A stretch of DNA of 64,000 bases from Mycobacterium mantenii (GTDB lineage Bacteria > Actinomycetota > Actinomycetes > Mycobacteriales > Mycobacteriaceae), in NCBI RefSeq assembly GCF_010731775.1, contig NZ_AP022590.1, positions 2,170,001 to 2,234,000 on the forward strand, read 5' to 3'. Positions 46,923 to 55,847 of the stretch are shown here, piece after piece (within the stretch, counting starts at the first letter, position 1; the number at the start of each line of letters is the position of its first letter). The notes under the pieces are model-generated. The model was not told the DNA's origin. It saw only the letters and a list, made by a program, of their open reading frames with translations, and searched no databases. The position numbers were made by a program, and so were the translations under genes.

Positions 46923-48137
46923 CTATCCCGGGCGGTTGCGCGGAACCACCTTGGGACGAGACCTCACCACTTCCGCCTTGGTGCCGCGGTCCTCGCCCTC
47001 GGTGTTCTTCTCCCCGACCGGCATCGCCGCCACCGGCACACCACTGCCCGACGCGGCCGCCGCCGCGGCCGGCGCCCCGGAGCCCACACCCGACATCGCC
47101 GGCGTCGCGATGTACGCCGGCATCGACCCTTCCCACGCCGCCGGCACCGACATCGACCCGATGAAGCGCGCGCTACCCAGGCCGGCCGTCGCAATGCCCA
47201 AGGCGCCCAACCCCCCGCCGGCCAACGGCTGCAGGTCGGATAACGCGCTACCGGTGCTGTGTGACGAGTTGAGGGGCGGGCTGGTCACGCCGACCAACGT
47301 CGGTGCCGTTAGCGGCGCCGACGCGGCGGGTGCCGCCGGGCCGGGGCTGTGGGCGAGCGTCACCATCGGCGTCATCAGCGCGGCCGCCGGATACATGCCG
47401 GCCTGCGCCACCGTCGTCAATGTTGCTACCGGTGTTGAGGAAAGCAACGAGACGGCCGGCGAGAACACCGACAACAACGGTTGCAGCTCGGTGACGAACG
47501 CGGTCCCCAGTGAGGACAAGCCCTGGAAGAACTGCGACGCGAAATTCAGGGGTGCCGTCACCAAGTCGGCCAGGCCCGCCAGCCCCGCGGACGCTCCGCC
47601 ACCGCTCGGGGCCGGGGGCGGCACGCTGAACTCCGGCAATGCCTGCGCCATCGATTGCGCCCCGGCGTGATAGCCCAGCATCGCGGCCACGTCCTGCGCC
47701 CACATCTCGAGGTACTCGAGCTCGGTCTGTGCGATCGCGGCCGTGTTGATGCCCAAGAAGTTCGTCGCGATCAAGACGAGCAGCCGGGCCCGATTCGCCA
47801 GCACCGCCGGTAGCGGCACCGTCGCCACCACAGCCCCCTCGAAGGCCAACGCCGCGATCCGGGCCTGCAAGGCCGCCACCTCGGCTTGTGCCGCCGCGAT
47901 GACCAGCCATTGCAGATAGGGCGCCGCGGCCACGGTCATCGAGATCGACGACGGCCCCATCCAGGCGCCACCGACCAGATCCGAAATTACGGTTTGAAAA
48001 GACGATGCCGAGGTCGACAGCTCAACCGCCAGCCCGTCCCACGCCGAGGCCGCTTCGAACAGAGGTCCGGCGCCCGCGCCGCCAAATATCAAGGCCGAGT
48101 TGATCTCAGGAGGGAAGAACACAAACGAGGGAATCAT
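46923..48137 (-). CDS. PPE family protein (PPE-SVP subgroup)
   Basis: The 404-residue protein has the N-terminal PPE domain (about 1-175) with FVFFPPEINSALIFGGAGAGP, the WxG segment GGAWMGPSS and a YLEMWAQDVAAM helix end. The C-terminal region carries the GSMSVPAAWEGSMP motif that defines the SVP subgroup. PPE proteins are secreted through ESX (type VII) systems, usually as pairs with a PE partner and mostly through ESX-5. No PE gene is next to it, so it may pair with a distant one. It corresponds in place to the PPE cluster near Rv2352c. Confidence 0.93.
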   Translation of the reverse strand: MIPSFVFFPPEINSALIFGGAGAGPLFEAASAWDGLAVELSTSASSFQTVISDLVGGAWMGPSSISMTVAAAPYLQWLVIAAAQAEVAALQARIAALAFEGAVVATVPLPAVLANRARLLVLIATNFLGINTAAIAQTELEYLEMWAQDVAAMLGYHAGAQSMAQALPEFSVPPPAPSGGGASAGLAGLADLVTAPLNFASQFFQGLSSLGTAFVTELQPLLSVFSPAVSLLSSTPVATLTTVAQAGMYPAAALMTPMVTLAHSPGPAAPAASAPLTAPTLVGVTSPPLNSSHSTGSALSDLQPLAGGGLGALGIATAGLGSARFIGSMSVPAAWEGSMPAYIATPAMSGVGSGAPAAAAAASGSGVPVAAMPVGEKNTEGEDRGTKAEVVRSRPKVVPRNRPG

Positions 48138-48393
48138 TCGCCAACCCCAACTGACCGTGTCAACGGCTCCGCCCCCGGACGGTTCGACTTCCGCCCGCGG
48201 TGCGACTAGCTATCCACTTATGGCCCAGAGGTGATCCTAAGGCAACCTCACCGCCGTACGCCGGACTTTTAGGCAAAGTTTATTTCGCGAATCCGGTGTT
48301 CAGCGATGGCGCGTCAGCACCAACGGGGGTCGACGAGACGGGCGCCGCCGCAACGGAAGAATCTACCTACAAGACGGCCCCGCGATCGGGCGA
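48138..48393. other. Intergenic region upstream of the PPE gene
   Basis: The 256 bp hold the PPE promoter region and the glyS 3' flank. No gene is visible. Sequences such as CCTAAGGCAACCTCACC and TTAGGCAAAGTTTA recall iron-box half-sites but do not form a full IdeR site. Confidence 0.4.
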
Positions 48394-49785
48394 TTAACAG
48401 CCCTTGAGGCGCGTCGCCAGATAATCGGACACGGCATTCATCGCGACCCGCTCCTGGGACATGTCGTCGCGCCGGCGCACCGTCACGGCGTTGTCCTCGA
48501 GTGAGTCGAAATCCACCGTCACGCAGAACGGCGTGCCGATCTCGTCCTGGCGCCGGTACCGTCGCCCGATCGCGCCGGCGTCATCGAAATCGATATTCCA
48601 GAACTTGCGTAACTCGGCGGCCAAGTCCCGCGCCTTGGGACTCAGGTCGGCGTGGCGGGACAGCGGAAGCACCGCCGCCTTGACCGGAGCCAGCCGCGGG
48701 TCCAGACGCAAAACGGTGCGTTTCTCCATCTTGCCCTTGGCGTTTGGGGCTTCGTCCTCCACGTAGGCGTCGATCAAGAACGCCATGAACGACCGCGTCA
48801 GACCGGCGGCCGGCTCGATGACGTACGGGGTGTAGCGGGTGTCGGTGACCTGGTCGTAGAACGACAGGTCGACGCCGGAATGCTTTGCGTGCGTAGACAA
48901 GTCGAAATCGGTGCGGTTCGCGACACCTTCCAGTTCGCCCCACGGATTACCGGCGAAACCGAACTTGTACTCGATGTCGACGGTGCGATCGGAGTAGTGC
49001 GAAAGCTTGTCGGCCGGATGCTCGAACAACCGCAAGTTCTCCGGATCGATGCCCAGCTCTACATACCACTGCAGCCTCGTGTCGATCCAGTACTGATGCC
49101 ATTCCTTCGCGGTCGACGGCTCGACGAAGAACTCCATCTCCATTTGCTCGAACTCACGGGTCCGGAAAATGAAGTTTCCCGGGGTGATTTCGTTGCGAAA
49201 ACTCTTGCCGATCTGACCGATACCGAACGGGGGCTTCTTGCGGGCGGTCGTCACCACGTTGGCGAAGTTGACGAAGATGCCCTGCGCGGTCTCCGGACGC
49301 AGATAGTGCAGGCCCTCCTCGGTCTCGATCGGACCCAGGTAGGTCTTGAGCATCATGTTGAATTCGCGCGGCTCGGTCCATTGGCCCGGCTCGCCGGTCT
49401 CCGGGTCGCGGATGTCGGCCAGCCCGTTGGGCGGCGGATGGCCGTGTTTGGCTTCGTAGGCCTCGATGAGATGGTCGGCGCGATAGCGCTTGTGGGTGAT
49501 CAACGACTCGACCAGCGGGTCGTGGAAGACCTCGACATGGCCGGAGGCCACCCACACCTGGCGCGGCAAGATGATCGACGAATCCAGCCCGACGACGTCG
49601 TCGCGACCGCTGACCACCGAGCGCCACCACTGCCGCTTGATGTTCTCCTTGAACTCCACGCCCAGCGGGCCGTAATCCCACGCCGACCGGGTGCCGCCGT
49701 AGATCTCCCCGGAGGGAAAGACGAAGCCGCGGCGCTTGGCCAGGTTCACTACGGTGTCGATGACGGACGCCACGGGGCGGTGCAC
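48394..49785 (-). CDS. glyS: Glycyl-tRNA synthetase
   Basis: The class II synthetase is 463 residues long from GTG 49785, the same as the M. tuberculosis enzyme, with motif 1-3 regions such as [34 protein letters not shown] and [11 protein letters not shown]. It charges tRNA-Gly in the cytoplasm and is essential. A GTG 24 bases upstream (49809) would add eight residues; the shorter form is preferred because family similarity begins at [12 protein letters not shown]. Confidence 0.95.
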   Translation of the reverse strand: MHRPVASVIDTVVNLAKRRGFVFPSGEIYGGTRSAWDYGPLGVEFKENIKRQWWRSVVSGRDDVVGLDSSIILPRQVWVASGHVEVFHDPLVESLITHKRYRADHLIEAYEAKHGHPPPNGLADIRDPETGEPGQWTEPREFNMMLKTYLGPIETEEGLHYLRPETAQGIFVNFANVVTTARKKPPFGIGQIGKSFRNEITPGNFIFRTREFEQMEMEFFVEPSTAKEWHQYWIDTRLQWYVELGIDPENLRLFEHPADKLSHYSDRTVDIEYKFGFAGNPWGELEGVANRTDFDLSTHAKHSGVDLSFYDQVTDTRYTPYVIEPAAGLTRSFMAFLIDAYVEDEAPNAKGKMEKRTVLRLDPRLAPVKAAVLPLSRHADLSPKARDLAAELRKFWNIDFDDAGAIGRRYRRQDEIGTPFCVTVDFDSLEDNAVTVRRRDDMSQERVAMNAVSDYLATRLKGC

Positions 49786-49871
49786 TCCCTTTCCGGATTT
49801 GGCGGGCACGCGCGGCGGTCAGCCACGCAGCGCAGAGCATCAGTCATGGTAGCGATCGACGCCGCGCTCTT

Positions 49872-49897
49872 TGACATGCGTCATCATGCATGTGACA
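49872..49897. promoter_or_regulatory. Inverted repeat, candidate SmtB operator
   Basis: TGACATGC at 49872 and GCATGTGACA at 49888 form an imperfect dyad about 80 bp before smtB. Zinc-sensing ArsR/SmtB repressors bind 12-2-12-type dyads of this kind in their own promoters and release DNA when zinc is abundant. Control of the smtB-zur pair is inferred. Confidence 0.55.
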
Positions 49898-49975
49898 GTG
49901 GAAGGCAGCCGATAACGATATTCAATGGCGGATACTTTCCCACTACCTGGCACTTCTCGAGGTGATGCCGCTCCC

Positions 49976-50398
49976 ATGACGTCCCCGTCATCTTCTCCCC
50001 CGGCTCCGGCCGCCGCGAACGACCCGGGCGTGGGCGCGGTCGCCCACGGCCACGACGCGCTCGCCCCCGGTGGGCATGCCAGAGCCGCGGCATACCCCGT
50101 TCCGCCGCCGCGGGACATCCTCGATGCCGCCGGGGAGCTGTTGCGCGCGCTGGCCGCGCCCGTGCGCATCGCCATCGTGCTGCAATTGCGCGAGTCCCAC
50201 CGCTGCGTGCACGAGCTGGTGGATGCGCTGGCCGTGCCCCAGCCGCTGGTCAGCCAGCATCTGAAGATTCTCAAGGCGGCCGGGGTGGTCACCGGGGAGC
50301 GATCCGGTCGCGAAGTGCTCTACCGGCTCGCCGACCATCACCTCGCGCACATCGTGGTGGACGCCGTCGCGCACGCGAGTGAGGAGCCGCGCCAATGA
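49976..50398 (+). CDS. smtB: ArsR/SmtB-family zinc-responsive repressor (Rv2358-like)
   Basis: The 140-residue protein has a variable His/Ala-rich N-terminus and an ArsR winged helix: LLRALAAPVRIAIVLQL, RCVHELVDALAVPQPLVSQHL (recognition helix) and the C-terminal helix DHHLAHIVVDAVAHA, which carries the zinc-binding Asp and His residues of the alpha-5 site. It represses the smtB-zur operon in low zinc. ATG at 49976 is used; an earlier ATG at 49925 lacks a ribosome-binding site. Its stop joins an 18-codon MIRU ORF that leads to zur. Confidence 0.93.
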   Translation: MTSPSSSPPAPAAANDPGVGAVAHGHDALAPGGHARAAAYPVPPPRDILDAAGELLRALAAPVRIAIVLQLRESHRCVHELVDALAVPQPLVSQHLKILKAAGVVTGERSGREVLYRLADHHLAHIVVDAVAHASEEPRQ

Positions 50399-50452
50399 CC
50401 CGCGTCGGCGACGATGCAGCGCGCAGCGCTGAGAAGGAGCCGCGCCAATGAC
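50382..50452 (+). repeat. MIRU-like 53-bp unit between smtB and zur
   Basis: The 18-mer AGGAGCCGCGCCAATGAC occurs at 50382-50399 and again at 50435-50452, exactly 53 bp apart. The unit between them contains GACGATGCAG and GAGAAGGAG, the mycobacterial interspersed repeat pattern. It encodes an ORF at 50395-50451 (MTRVGDDAARSAEKEPRQ) whose ATG overlaps the smtB stop and whose TGA overlaps the zur ATG. Translation of smtB, the small ORF and zur is thus linked. Confidence 0.8.
50395..50451 (+). CDS. 18-residue MIRU-encoded ORF bridging smtB and zur
   Basis: ATG at 50395 lies within the smtB stop (ATGA), and its own TGA lies within the zur start (ATGA). It probably serves translational coupling and has no evident protein role. 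Confidence 0.5.
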   Translation: MTRVGDDAARSAEKEPRQ

Positions 50453-50843
50453 AGGAACCAGCGTCCGCTCCACCCGGCAGCGTGCGGCGATCTCCACGCT
50501 GCTGGAGACGCTCGACGAGTTCCGCTCGGCGCAAGAGCTGCATGACGAGTTGCGCCGCCGCGGCGAGAACATCGGGTTGACGACGGTCTACCGGACGCTG
50601 CAGTCGATGGCGGCGGCGGGGATGATCGACACGCTGCGCACCGACACCGGTGAATCGGTCTACCGCAGGTGTTCGGAGCACCATCACCACCACCTGGTGT
50701 GCCGCAGTTGTGGCGCCACCATCGAGGTGGGCGATCACGAGGTCGAGGAGTGGGCGACGGCAGTGGCCGCCAAACATGGCTTCTCCGACGTCAGCCACAC
50801 GATTGAAATCTTCGGCACCTGTTCGGACTGCGGCGGCCGTTAG
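50448..50843 (+). CDS. zur: Zinc uptake regulator Zur (FurB)
   Basis: The 131-residue Fur-family protein has an N-terminal winged helix (TSVRSTRQRAAISTLL and GLTTVYRTLQSM) and the metal-binding C-terminal domain with HHHHHLVCRSCG and the final CSDC, giving two CxxC structural zinc sites. In M. tuberculosis FurB/Zur represses zinc-uptake and alternative ribosomal-protein genes when zinc is present. It follows smtB in an operon conserved among mycobacteria; its AGGAG ribosome-binding site lies in the interspersed repeat. Confidence 0.94.
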   Translation: MTGTSVRSTRQRAAISTLLETLDEFRSAQELHDELRRRGENIGLTTVYRTLQSMAAAGMIDTLRTDTGESVYRRCSEHHHHHLVCRSCGATIEVGDHEVEEWATAVAAKHGFSDVSHTIEIFGTCSDCGGR

Positions 50844-50847
50844 CCGG

Positions 50848-51276
50848 TTACGCCGTCAAAGCCCGACGGATCTCGGCGCCGGTGTCCAGCACCAACAGGA
50901 TCAAGGTCCGCAGGGCCTCGTCGGTCAGGCCGCCGCCCGGGAAGTTGTAACGCAGCATCACGTCGGCGGTCTTGGATGCGCCTTTGCCCGAATTGCGTTG
51001 CACGGCCTTATCGTTGACCTTCTCGATCAGGCTCACACTGCCGAAGTTGCTGTCGCGGGCCTGTTTCGTCACTTGCTCGCTGATCTTCTTGGTCAGCGGC
51101 AGATCCCAGGCCAATATCTGGGTGAGCGATACCAGATCGAGGCCCTCGGCGATGTTCACCACCCGCAACGAGGCGATGGTGCCGCCGTGGCGCACCGTCA
51201 CCGCGCCGTCGGCCTCCTCCTCGAGTGGAAGGACGTCGCCGAGTATCGACGCCAGACGCTCCTGCAACGACGGCAC
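50848..51276 (-). CDS. Conserved hypothetical protein (Rv2360c-like)
   Basis: The 142-residue protein has no motif I recognise. It is soluble, charged and alpha/beta in appearance, without signal peptide or membrane segment. The GTG start at 51276 overlaps the uppS stop by one base, so it is likely co-transcribed after uppS and recO. The order uppS then this gene then the convergent zur gene is conserved with M. tuberculosis. The function is unknown. Confidence 0.82.
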   Translation of the reverse strand: MPSLQERLASILGDVLPLEEEADGAVTVRHGGTIASLRVVNIAEGLDLVSLTQILAWDLPLTKKISEQVTKQARDSNFGSVSLIEKVNDKAVQRNSGKGASKTADVMLRYNFPGGGLTDEALRTLILLVLDTGAEIRRALTA

Positions 51277-52193
51277 TATGCGCTCCCGAATCTGCGGTTG
51301 CGGGAGGCGTATTCCTCACACGCCGCCCATAAGTCGCGGCGGTCGTAGTCGGGCCACAGCTTGTCCTGGAACACGTACTCGGCGTACGCCGCCTGCCACA
51401 ACATGAAATTGCTGGACCGGTGCTCCCCCGACGTCCGCAGGAACAGGTCCACGTCGGGGATGTCGGGCCGCTGCAGGTGATGCCCCACGGTCGACTCGGT
51501 GATGCGCTCCGGGTTCAACCGTCCGGCCGCGGCCAGGCGTGCGATTTCCTTTGTGGCTTCGGCAATTTCGGCGCGACCGCCGTAGTTGACGCAGTAGTTG
51601 ACGGTGATGACGTCGTTGCCCTTGGTCATGTCCTCCGCAATCACCAACTCATTGATCACGCTGCGCCACAGGCGAGGCCGCGAACCCACCCACCGAATCT
51701 TGACGCCGATCGCGTTCAGGTTCACCCGGCGCATGCGCACCACGTCGCGGTTGAACCCCATCAGGAAGCGCACCTCTTCGGGGGAACGCTTCCAGTTTTC
51801 GGTGGAGAAGGCGTAGAGGCTGAGCCATTTGATGCCGAGTTCGATTGCACCGCAGACGATATCGATGACCACGGCCTCACCCGCCTTGTGGCCGTCGGTA
51901 CGGGTCAATCCCTGTTGGGTGGCCCAGCGGCCGTTGCCGTCCATCACGATGGCCACATGATTGGGCAACCGATCGGCCTCGATTCTGGGCGGGGCCGCCT
52001 TGGAGATGTGTTGCGGTGGGCGGCACGGGCCGCCGTCGGCCGACGGCGGCAGCTCCGGAAAGACGACCGGCCAGGTCGACTTGTCGGGAAACACCGGATA
52101 ATCGTCGGGCGCGGGCGGCAACTGCGGGAAATCGGCTGCCGCCGTGGCGCGCTCAGCCTTTTGGTCAGAGCCGCCGGCCCAGAGTTTAGCCAC
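51276..52193 (-). CDS. uppS: Decaprenyl diphosphate synthase (long-chain Z-isoprenyl diphosphate synthase)
   Basis: The 305-residue product has a proline-rich N-terminal extension of about 75 residues and a cis-prenyltransferase domain with [12 protein letters not shown], in which the Asp binds Mg and diphosphate, [14 protein letters not shown], and the C-terminal [15 protein letters not shown]. It elongates farnesyl diphosphate to decaprenyl diphosphate, the carrier for peptidoglycan and arabinogalactan synthesis (Rv2361c). The start is a GTG at 52193, overlapping the recO stop by eight bases. Confidence 0.95.
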   Translation of the reverse strand: MAKLWAGGSDQKAERATAAADFPQLPPAPDDYPVFPDKSTWPVVFPELPPSADGGPCRPPQHISKAAPPRIEADRLPNHVAIVMDGNGRWATQQGLTRTDGHKAGEAVVIDIVCGAIELGIKWLSLYAFSTENWKRSPEEVRFLMGFNRDVVRMRRVNLNAIGVKIRWVGSRPRLWRSVINELVIAEDMTKGNDVITVNYCVNYGGRAEIAEATKEIARLAAAGRLNPERITESTVGHHLQRPDIPDVDLFLRTSGEHRSSNFMLWQAAYAEYVFQDKLWPDYDRRDLWAACEEYASRNRRFGSA

Positions 52194-52983
52194 AGTCCAT
52201 ATCCTGCCTGATCAGCGCCGCGCGCTGTTCGGCGATGGTGCGGTCGGCGTGATACGTCCGTTCCACGAGCGGCAACGTCTTGAGCTGGCGCTCCAAATGC
52301 CACTGCAGGTGCGCGGCCACCAGACCGCTGACGTAGTTGCGGTGCGATTGCGGCGTCTCTTCGGCGAAGTCCCAATCGCCGTCGTGCAGTGCGGACATCA
52401 GATCCAGCACCCCCGGCGGCGGTGTCGTCGAACCGGCCGGGCGGCAGTGTGAGCAGACGCTGCCGCCGACGCCGACATGGAACGCCCGATGCGGACCGGG
52501 CGTGGCGCAACGGGCGCACTCGGTCAGCGCCGGCGCCCATCCGGCAATGCCCATCGCACGCAGCAGGTAGGCGTCCAGCAGCAGATCCCGGGACCGGCGC
52601 CCGTCGGCCACCGCCCGCAACGCGCTCACCGTGAGCCCGTGCAGGGCAGGGGCGGGCGCCCGCTCCTCGCCGGCGAGGCGTTCGGCGGTTTCCAGCATGG
52701 CGCAGCCGCAGGTGTAGCGGCCGTAGTCGTTGACGATGTCGGTGGCGAACGCGTCAATCGAGACGACCTGGGTGACGATGTCGAGGTTGCGGCCGGAGTG
52801 TAATTGCGCGTCGATGTGCGCGAACGGCTCCAGTCGCGCACCGAATTTGCTGCGGGTGCGGCGCACGCCCTTGGCCACCGCGCGGACCAGCCCGTGATCA
52901 CGAGTGAGCAGGGTAACGATCCGGTCGGCTTCGCCGAGCTTGTGCTGGCGCAACACAACAGCTCGGTCTCGGTATAGCCGCAT
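52186..52983 (-). CDS. recO: DNA repair protein RecO
   Basis: The 265-residue protein has the N-terminal OB fold ([20 protein letters not shown]) and a C-terminal helical domain with a four-cysteine zinc site (ECARCATPG and CSHC). With RecR it loads RecA on single-stranded DNA in the RecFOR pathway. ATG at 52983 gives the normal length; longer open frames run into the divergent amiA2 promoter. It is the first gene of the recO-uppS operon. Confidence 0.95.
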   Translation of the reverse strand: MRLYRDRAVVLRQHKLGEADRIVTLLTRDHGLVRAVAKGVRRTRSKFGARLEPFAHIDAQLHSGRNLDIVTQVVSIDAFATDIVNDYGRYTCGCAMLETAERLAGEERAPAPALHGLTVSALRAVADGRRSRDLLLDAYLLRAMGIAGWAPALTECARCATPGPHRAFHVGVGGSVCSHCRPAGSTTPPPGVLDLMSALHDGDWDFAEETPQSHRNYVSGLVAAHLQWHLERQLKTLPLVERTYHADRTIAEQRAALIRQDMDCG

Positions 52984-53044
52984 CACAATAGTTTTGCACC
53001 CCGCCGCGACATTACGGGTATCCGCGCCGTTAGTCTCGTACCCC

Positions 53045-54529
53045 GTGATTGGCGCTTCTGGGTCGGGTCCTGGGTCCATTTCCGGATCCCGCCGCCGGCG
53101 CCTGCCCACACTGACTGACCTGCTCTATCAGCTGGCCAGCCGGTCAGTGACGTCCACCACACTGGTGGGTCGCTCCCTGCACGCCATCCACGCCAGCCAG
53201 CCCACGCTGAACGCCTTTCGGGTGGTGCTCACCGAGTCGGCGCTGGCCGACGCGGCGGAGGCCGACCGGCGCCGCGCGGCCGGCGACACCGCTCCCCTGC
53301 TGGGGATTCCGATCGCCGTGAAAGACGATGTCGACGTCGCCGGGGTGCCGACCGCCTTCGGGACCGAGGGGTCGGTCGCGCCCGCGGTGCAGGACGCCGA
53401 GGTGGTCCGGCGACTCAAGGCGGCCGGCGCGGTGATCGTCGGCAAGACCAACACCTGCGAACTCGGCCAATGGCCGTTCACCAGCGGGCCCGGTTTCGGG
53501 CATACCCGCAACCCCTGGTCGCGCCGGCACACCCCGGGCGGATCGTCGGGCGGCAGCGCCGCGGCGGTGGCGGCCGGCCTGGTCACCGCCGCCATCGGCT
53601 CGGACGGCGCCGGTAGCATCCGCATCCCGGCGGCGTGGACGCACCTGGTGGGTATCAAGCCGCAGCGCGGACGCATCTCGACTTGGCCGTTGCCGGAGGC
53701 GTTCAACGGCATCACGGTCAACGGCGTGTTGGCCCGGACCGTGGCCGATGCGGCGCTGGTGCTCGACGCCGCGTCCGGCAACGTCGAGGGCGACCGGCAC
53801 CAGCCGCCCCGGATCACCGCCTCCGACTATGTGGGGAAGGCGCCGGGCCCGCTGAACATCGCGCTGTCCACCCGGTTCCCGTACACCGGTTTTCGTCCGA
53901 AGCTGCACCCGGAGATCCTGGCCGCGACGCGCGCCGTCGGTAAGCAACTTGAGCTGCTCGGCCACACCGTGGTGCCCGGCAACCCGGACTACGGCATGCG
54001 GCTGTCGTGGGACTTTCTCGCCCGGTCGACCTCGGGCCTCCGGGATTGGGAAGAGCGGCTGGGCGACGGCGTCGTGCTGGATCCCCGCACACTGTCCAAC
54101 CTGCGCGTGGGCGCCGTGCTGGGACAGGCGATCCTGCGCACCGCACGCCGCCACGAAGCGGCCGACCAGCGCCGGGTGGGCTCGATCTTCGACATCGTCG
54201 ACGTCGTGTTGGCGCCGACCACCGCGCAGCCACCGCCGCTGGCGCGCGCCTTCGACCGATTGGGCGGCTTCGGCACCGACCGCGCCATGGTCGCGGCGTG
54301 CCCGCTGACGTTCCCGTGGAACGTCCTGGGCTGGCCGTCGATCAACGTCCCGGCGGGCTTCACGTCCGACGGTCTGCCGATCGGTGTGCAGCTGATGGGC
54401 CCGGCGAACAGCGAGGGCATGCTGATTTCGCTGGCCGCAGAGCTGGAAGCCGTATGCGGATGGGCGAGCCAACAGCCGCAGCCGTGGTGGGACGAGACCG
54501 CGGAGCCGCCCGGCGGGATCAACGGCTGA
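53045..54529 (+). CDS. amiA2: Amidase (amidase-signature family, AmiA2-like)
   Basis: The 494-residue protein has the amidase-signature catalytic triad: the lysine in PIAVKDDVDVAG, a Ser in GGSSGGSAAAVAAG and the nucleophile Ser in GSDGAGSIRIPA. Such enzymes hydrolyse amides to acid and ammonia; the physiological substrate is unknown. It matches Rv2363. GTG at 53045 is used because similarity begins at VIGASGS; upstream codons overlap the divergent recO promoter. Confidence 0.92.
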   Translation: MIGASGSGPGSISGSRRRRLPTLTDLLYQLASRSVTSTTLVGRSLHAIHASQPTLNAFRVVLTESALADAAEADRRRAAGDTAPLLGIPIAVKDDVDVAGVPTAFGTEGSVAPAVQDAEVVRRLKAAGAVIVGKTNTCELGQWPFTSGPGFGHTRNPWSRRHTPGGSSGGSAAAVAAGLVTAAIGSDGAGSIRIPAAWTHLVGIKPQRGRISTWPLPEAFNGITVNGVLARTVADAALVLDAASGNVEGDRHQPPRITASDYVGKAPGPLNIALSTRFPYTGFRPKLHPEILAATRAVGKQLELLGHTVVPGNPDYGMRLSWDFLARSTSGLRDWEERLGDGVVLDPRTLSNLRVGAVLGQAILRTARRHEAADQRRVGSIFDIVDVVLAPTTAQPPPLARAFDRLGGFGTDRAMVAACPLTFPWNVLGWPSINVPAGFTSDGLPIGVQLMGPANSEGMLISLAAELEAVCGWASQQPQPWWDETAEPPGGING

Positions 54530-54947
54530 TCACGCCCTATCCCCCGGGCATCTCGCCGTCGTTCCCGGTGAACGCCTCAATGAGGCTGTGCTGGACTACC
54601 TTTGCTCGGGCGTCGAGGCCGGCATGAACCTACCCGACGCCGCGGATCCGTCGTTGCAGACGATCCGGGTGCTCGCCTGATGTGGCGATGATTCGCATCA
54701 CCACTCACATGAGCCACATGCGTAGCCTGTGCCTGGCATGTGGGTTTTCCCGATTGCGCTAGCACCGGCGCTAGCACGAATGAAACTCACCTATTGATCG
54801 GAGGCCGGGCGGGGCGTGTGGCGGCCGCCGCGGGGGTGCGCCGGTTGGGCCGAGGGGGCGTGGCCATCGCCGGGCGGGGCGTCGCCGTCGCCGGCGGGGC
54901 ATGCGCCGGCCGGATCGCGCGCCGGACTCGCCCACCGAATGCCAGCG
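54530..54947. other. Intergenic region between amiA2 and era
   Basis: About 418 bp. Its left third holds a coding-like remnant (54531-54680). The middle has a GCGCTAGCACC/GGCGCTAGCACG direct repeat near 54758-54780. The remainder, up to the era stop, is very GC-rich sequence without a gene I can support. Confidence 0.5.
54531..54680 (+). pseudogene. Unidentified gene remnant after amiA2
   Basis: In the frame ending at the TGA 54678-54680, the sequence reads GHLAVVPGERLNEAVLDYL, then ends LQTIRVLA, with about 80 percent G or C at third codon positions, the bias of a real mycobacterial gene. There is no start codon in a sensible place and the frame differs from amiA2. It looks like the 3' end of a gene whose front has been lost. 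I do not recognise the family. Confidence 0.35.
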
Positions 54948-55847
54948 CTAAAAACCAAGCCTGCCAAGCTGTTTGGGGTCGCTCTGCCAATTCTTGGCGA
55001 CCTTGACGCGCAGGTCGAGGTAAACCTTGGTGCCCAGCAGCTTTTCGATCTGGGCGCGCGCGGCCGTGCCGACCTCCCGCAGCCGGGCACCGCCCTTGCC
55101 GATGATGATCCCCTTCTGGCTGTCGCGTTCGACGTAGAGCAGGGCATGCACGTCGATCAGGTCGTCGCGATCCTCCCGCGGGTTGACCTCGTCGATGACC
55201 ACCGCCAGCGAATGCGGCAGCTCGTCGCGAACGCCCTCCAGGGCGGCCTCGCGGATGAGCTCGGCCATCAGGACCTCTTCGGGTTCGTCGGTCAACTCAC
55301 CGTCGGGGTAGTAGGCCGGACCGGGCGGCAGCGCCGCGGCCAGCACATCGATCAAGATGTCGACCTGCGCCCCGGTCACCGCCGACACCGGGACGATTTC
55401 GGCCGAGTCGCCGACCAGCTCACTGGCCGCCACCAACTGCGCGGCTACCCGATCCTTGGGCGTCTTGTCGATCTTGGTGACGATGGCCACCAGGGCCGTC
55501 TTCGGTGCGGTCGCGCGAATCTGCTCGACGATCCACCGGTCTCCCGGACCGATCGTCTCGTCGGCCGGGATGCACAGCCCGATCACGTCGACTTCGGAAT
55601 AGGTGTCGCGCACCAGATCGTTGAGGCGCTTGCCCAGCAGGGTGCGCGGCCGGTGCAACCCGGGGGTGTCGACCAGGATGATCTGGAAGTCTTCCCGGTG
55701 CACGATGCCGCGGATGGTGTGCCGGGTGGTCTGTGGCCGCATCGAGGTGATCGCGACCTTGGTCCCGACGAGCGCGTTCGTCAGTGTCGATTTCCCGGTG
55801 TTGGGGCGACCGACCAAACATACGAAACCGGAACGGAATTCAGTCAT
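54948..55847 (-). CDS. era: GTPase Era
   Basis: The 299-residue protein has a Ras-like GTPase domain, with G1 [10 protein letters not shown]3 DTPG and G4 TKID, and a C-terminal KH domain with [15 protein letters not shown]. Era binds the 3' end of 16S rRNA and assists 30S ribosome maturation. ATG at 55847 gives the standard start [16 protein letters not shown]; it overlaps the upstream corC-like gene by eight bases. It is the last gene of the phoH-ybeY-corC-era chain, all concerned with RNA or the ribosome except the membrane proteins. Confidence 0.96.
   Translation of the reverse strand: MTEFRSGFVCLVGRPNTGKSTLTNALVGTKVAITSMRPQTTRHTIRGIVHREDFQIILVDTPGLHRPRTLLGKRLNDLVRDTYSEVDVIGLCIPADETIGPGDRWIVEQIRATAPKTALVAIVTKIDKTPKDRVAAQLVAASELVGDSAEIVPVSAVTGAQVDILIDVLAAALPPGPAYYPDGELTDEPEEVLMAELIREAALEGVRDELPHSLAVVIDEVNPREDRDDLIDVHALLYVERDSQKGIIIGKGGARLREVGTAARAQIEKLLGTKVYLDLRVKVAKNWQSDPKQLGRLGF

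Noticed and set aside
48236..48282. Iron-box-like sequences upstream of the PPE gene
   Set aside because: The half-sites have the wrong spacing for the 19-bp IdeR consensus, so I do not call an IdeR site.
54787..54990. A 67-residue minus-strand frame before the era stop
   Set aside because: It is Pro/Ala/Arg-rich and overlaps the 3' end of era in another frame, as expected for random frames in GC-rich DNA.
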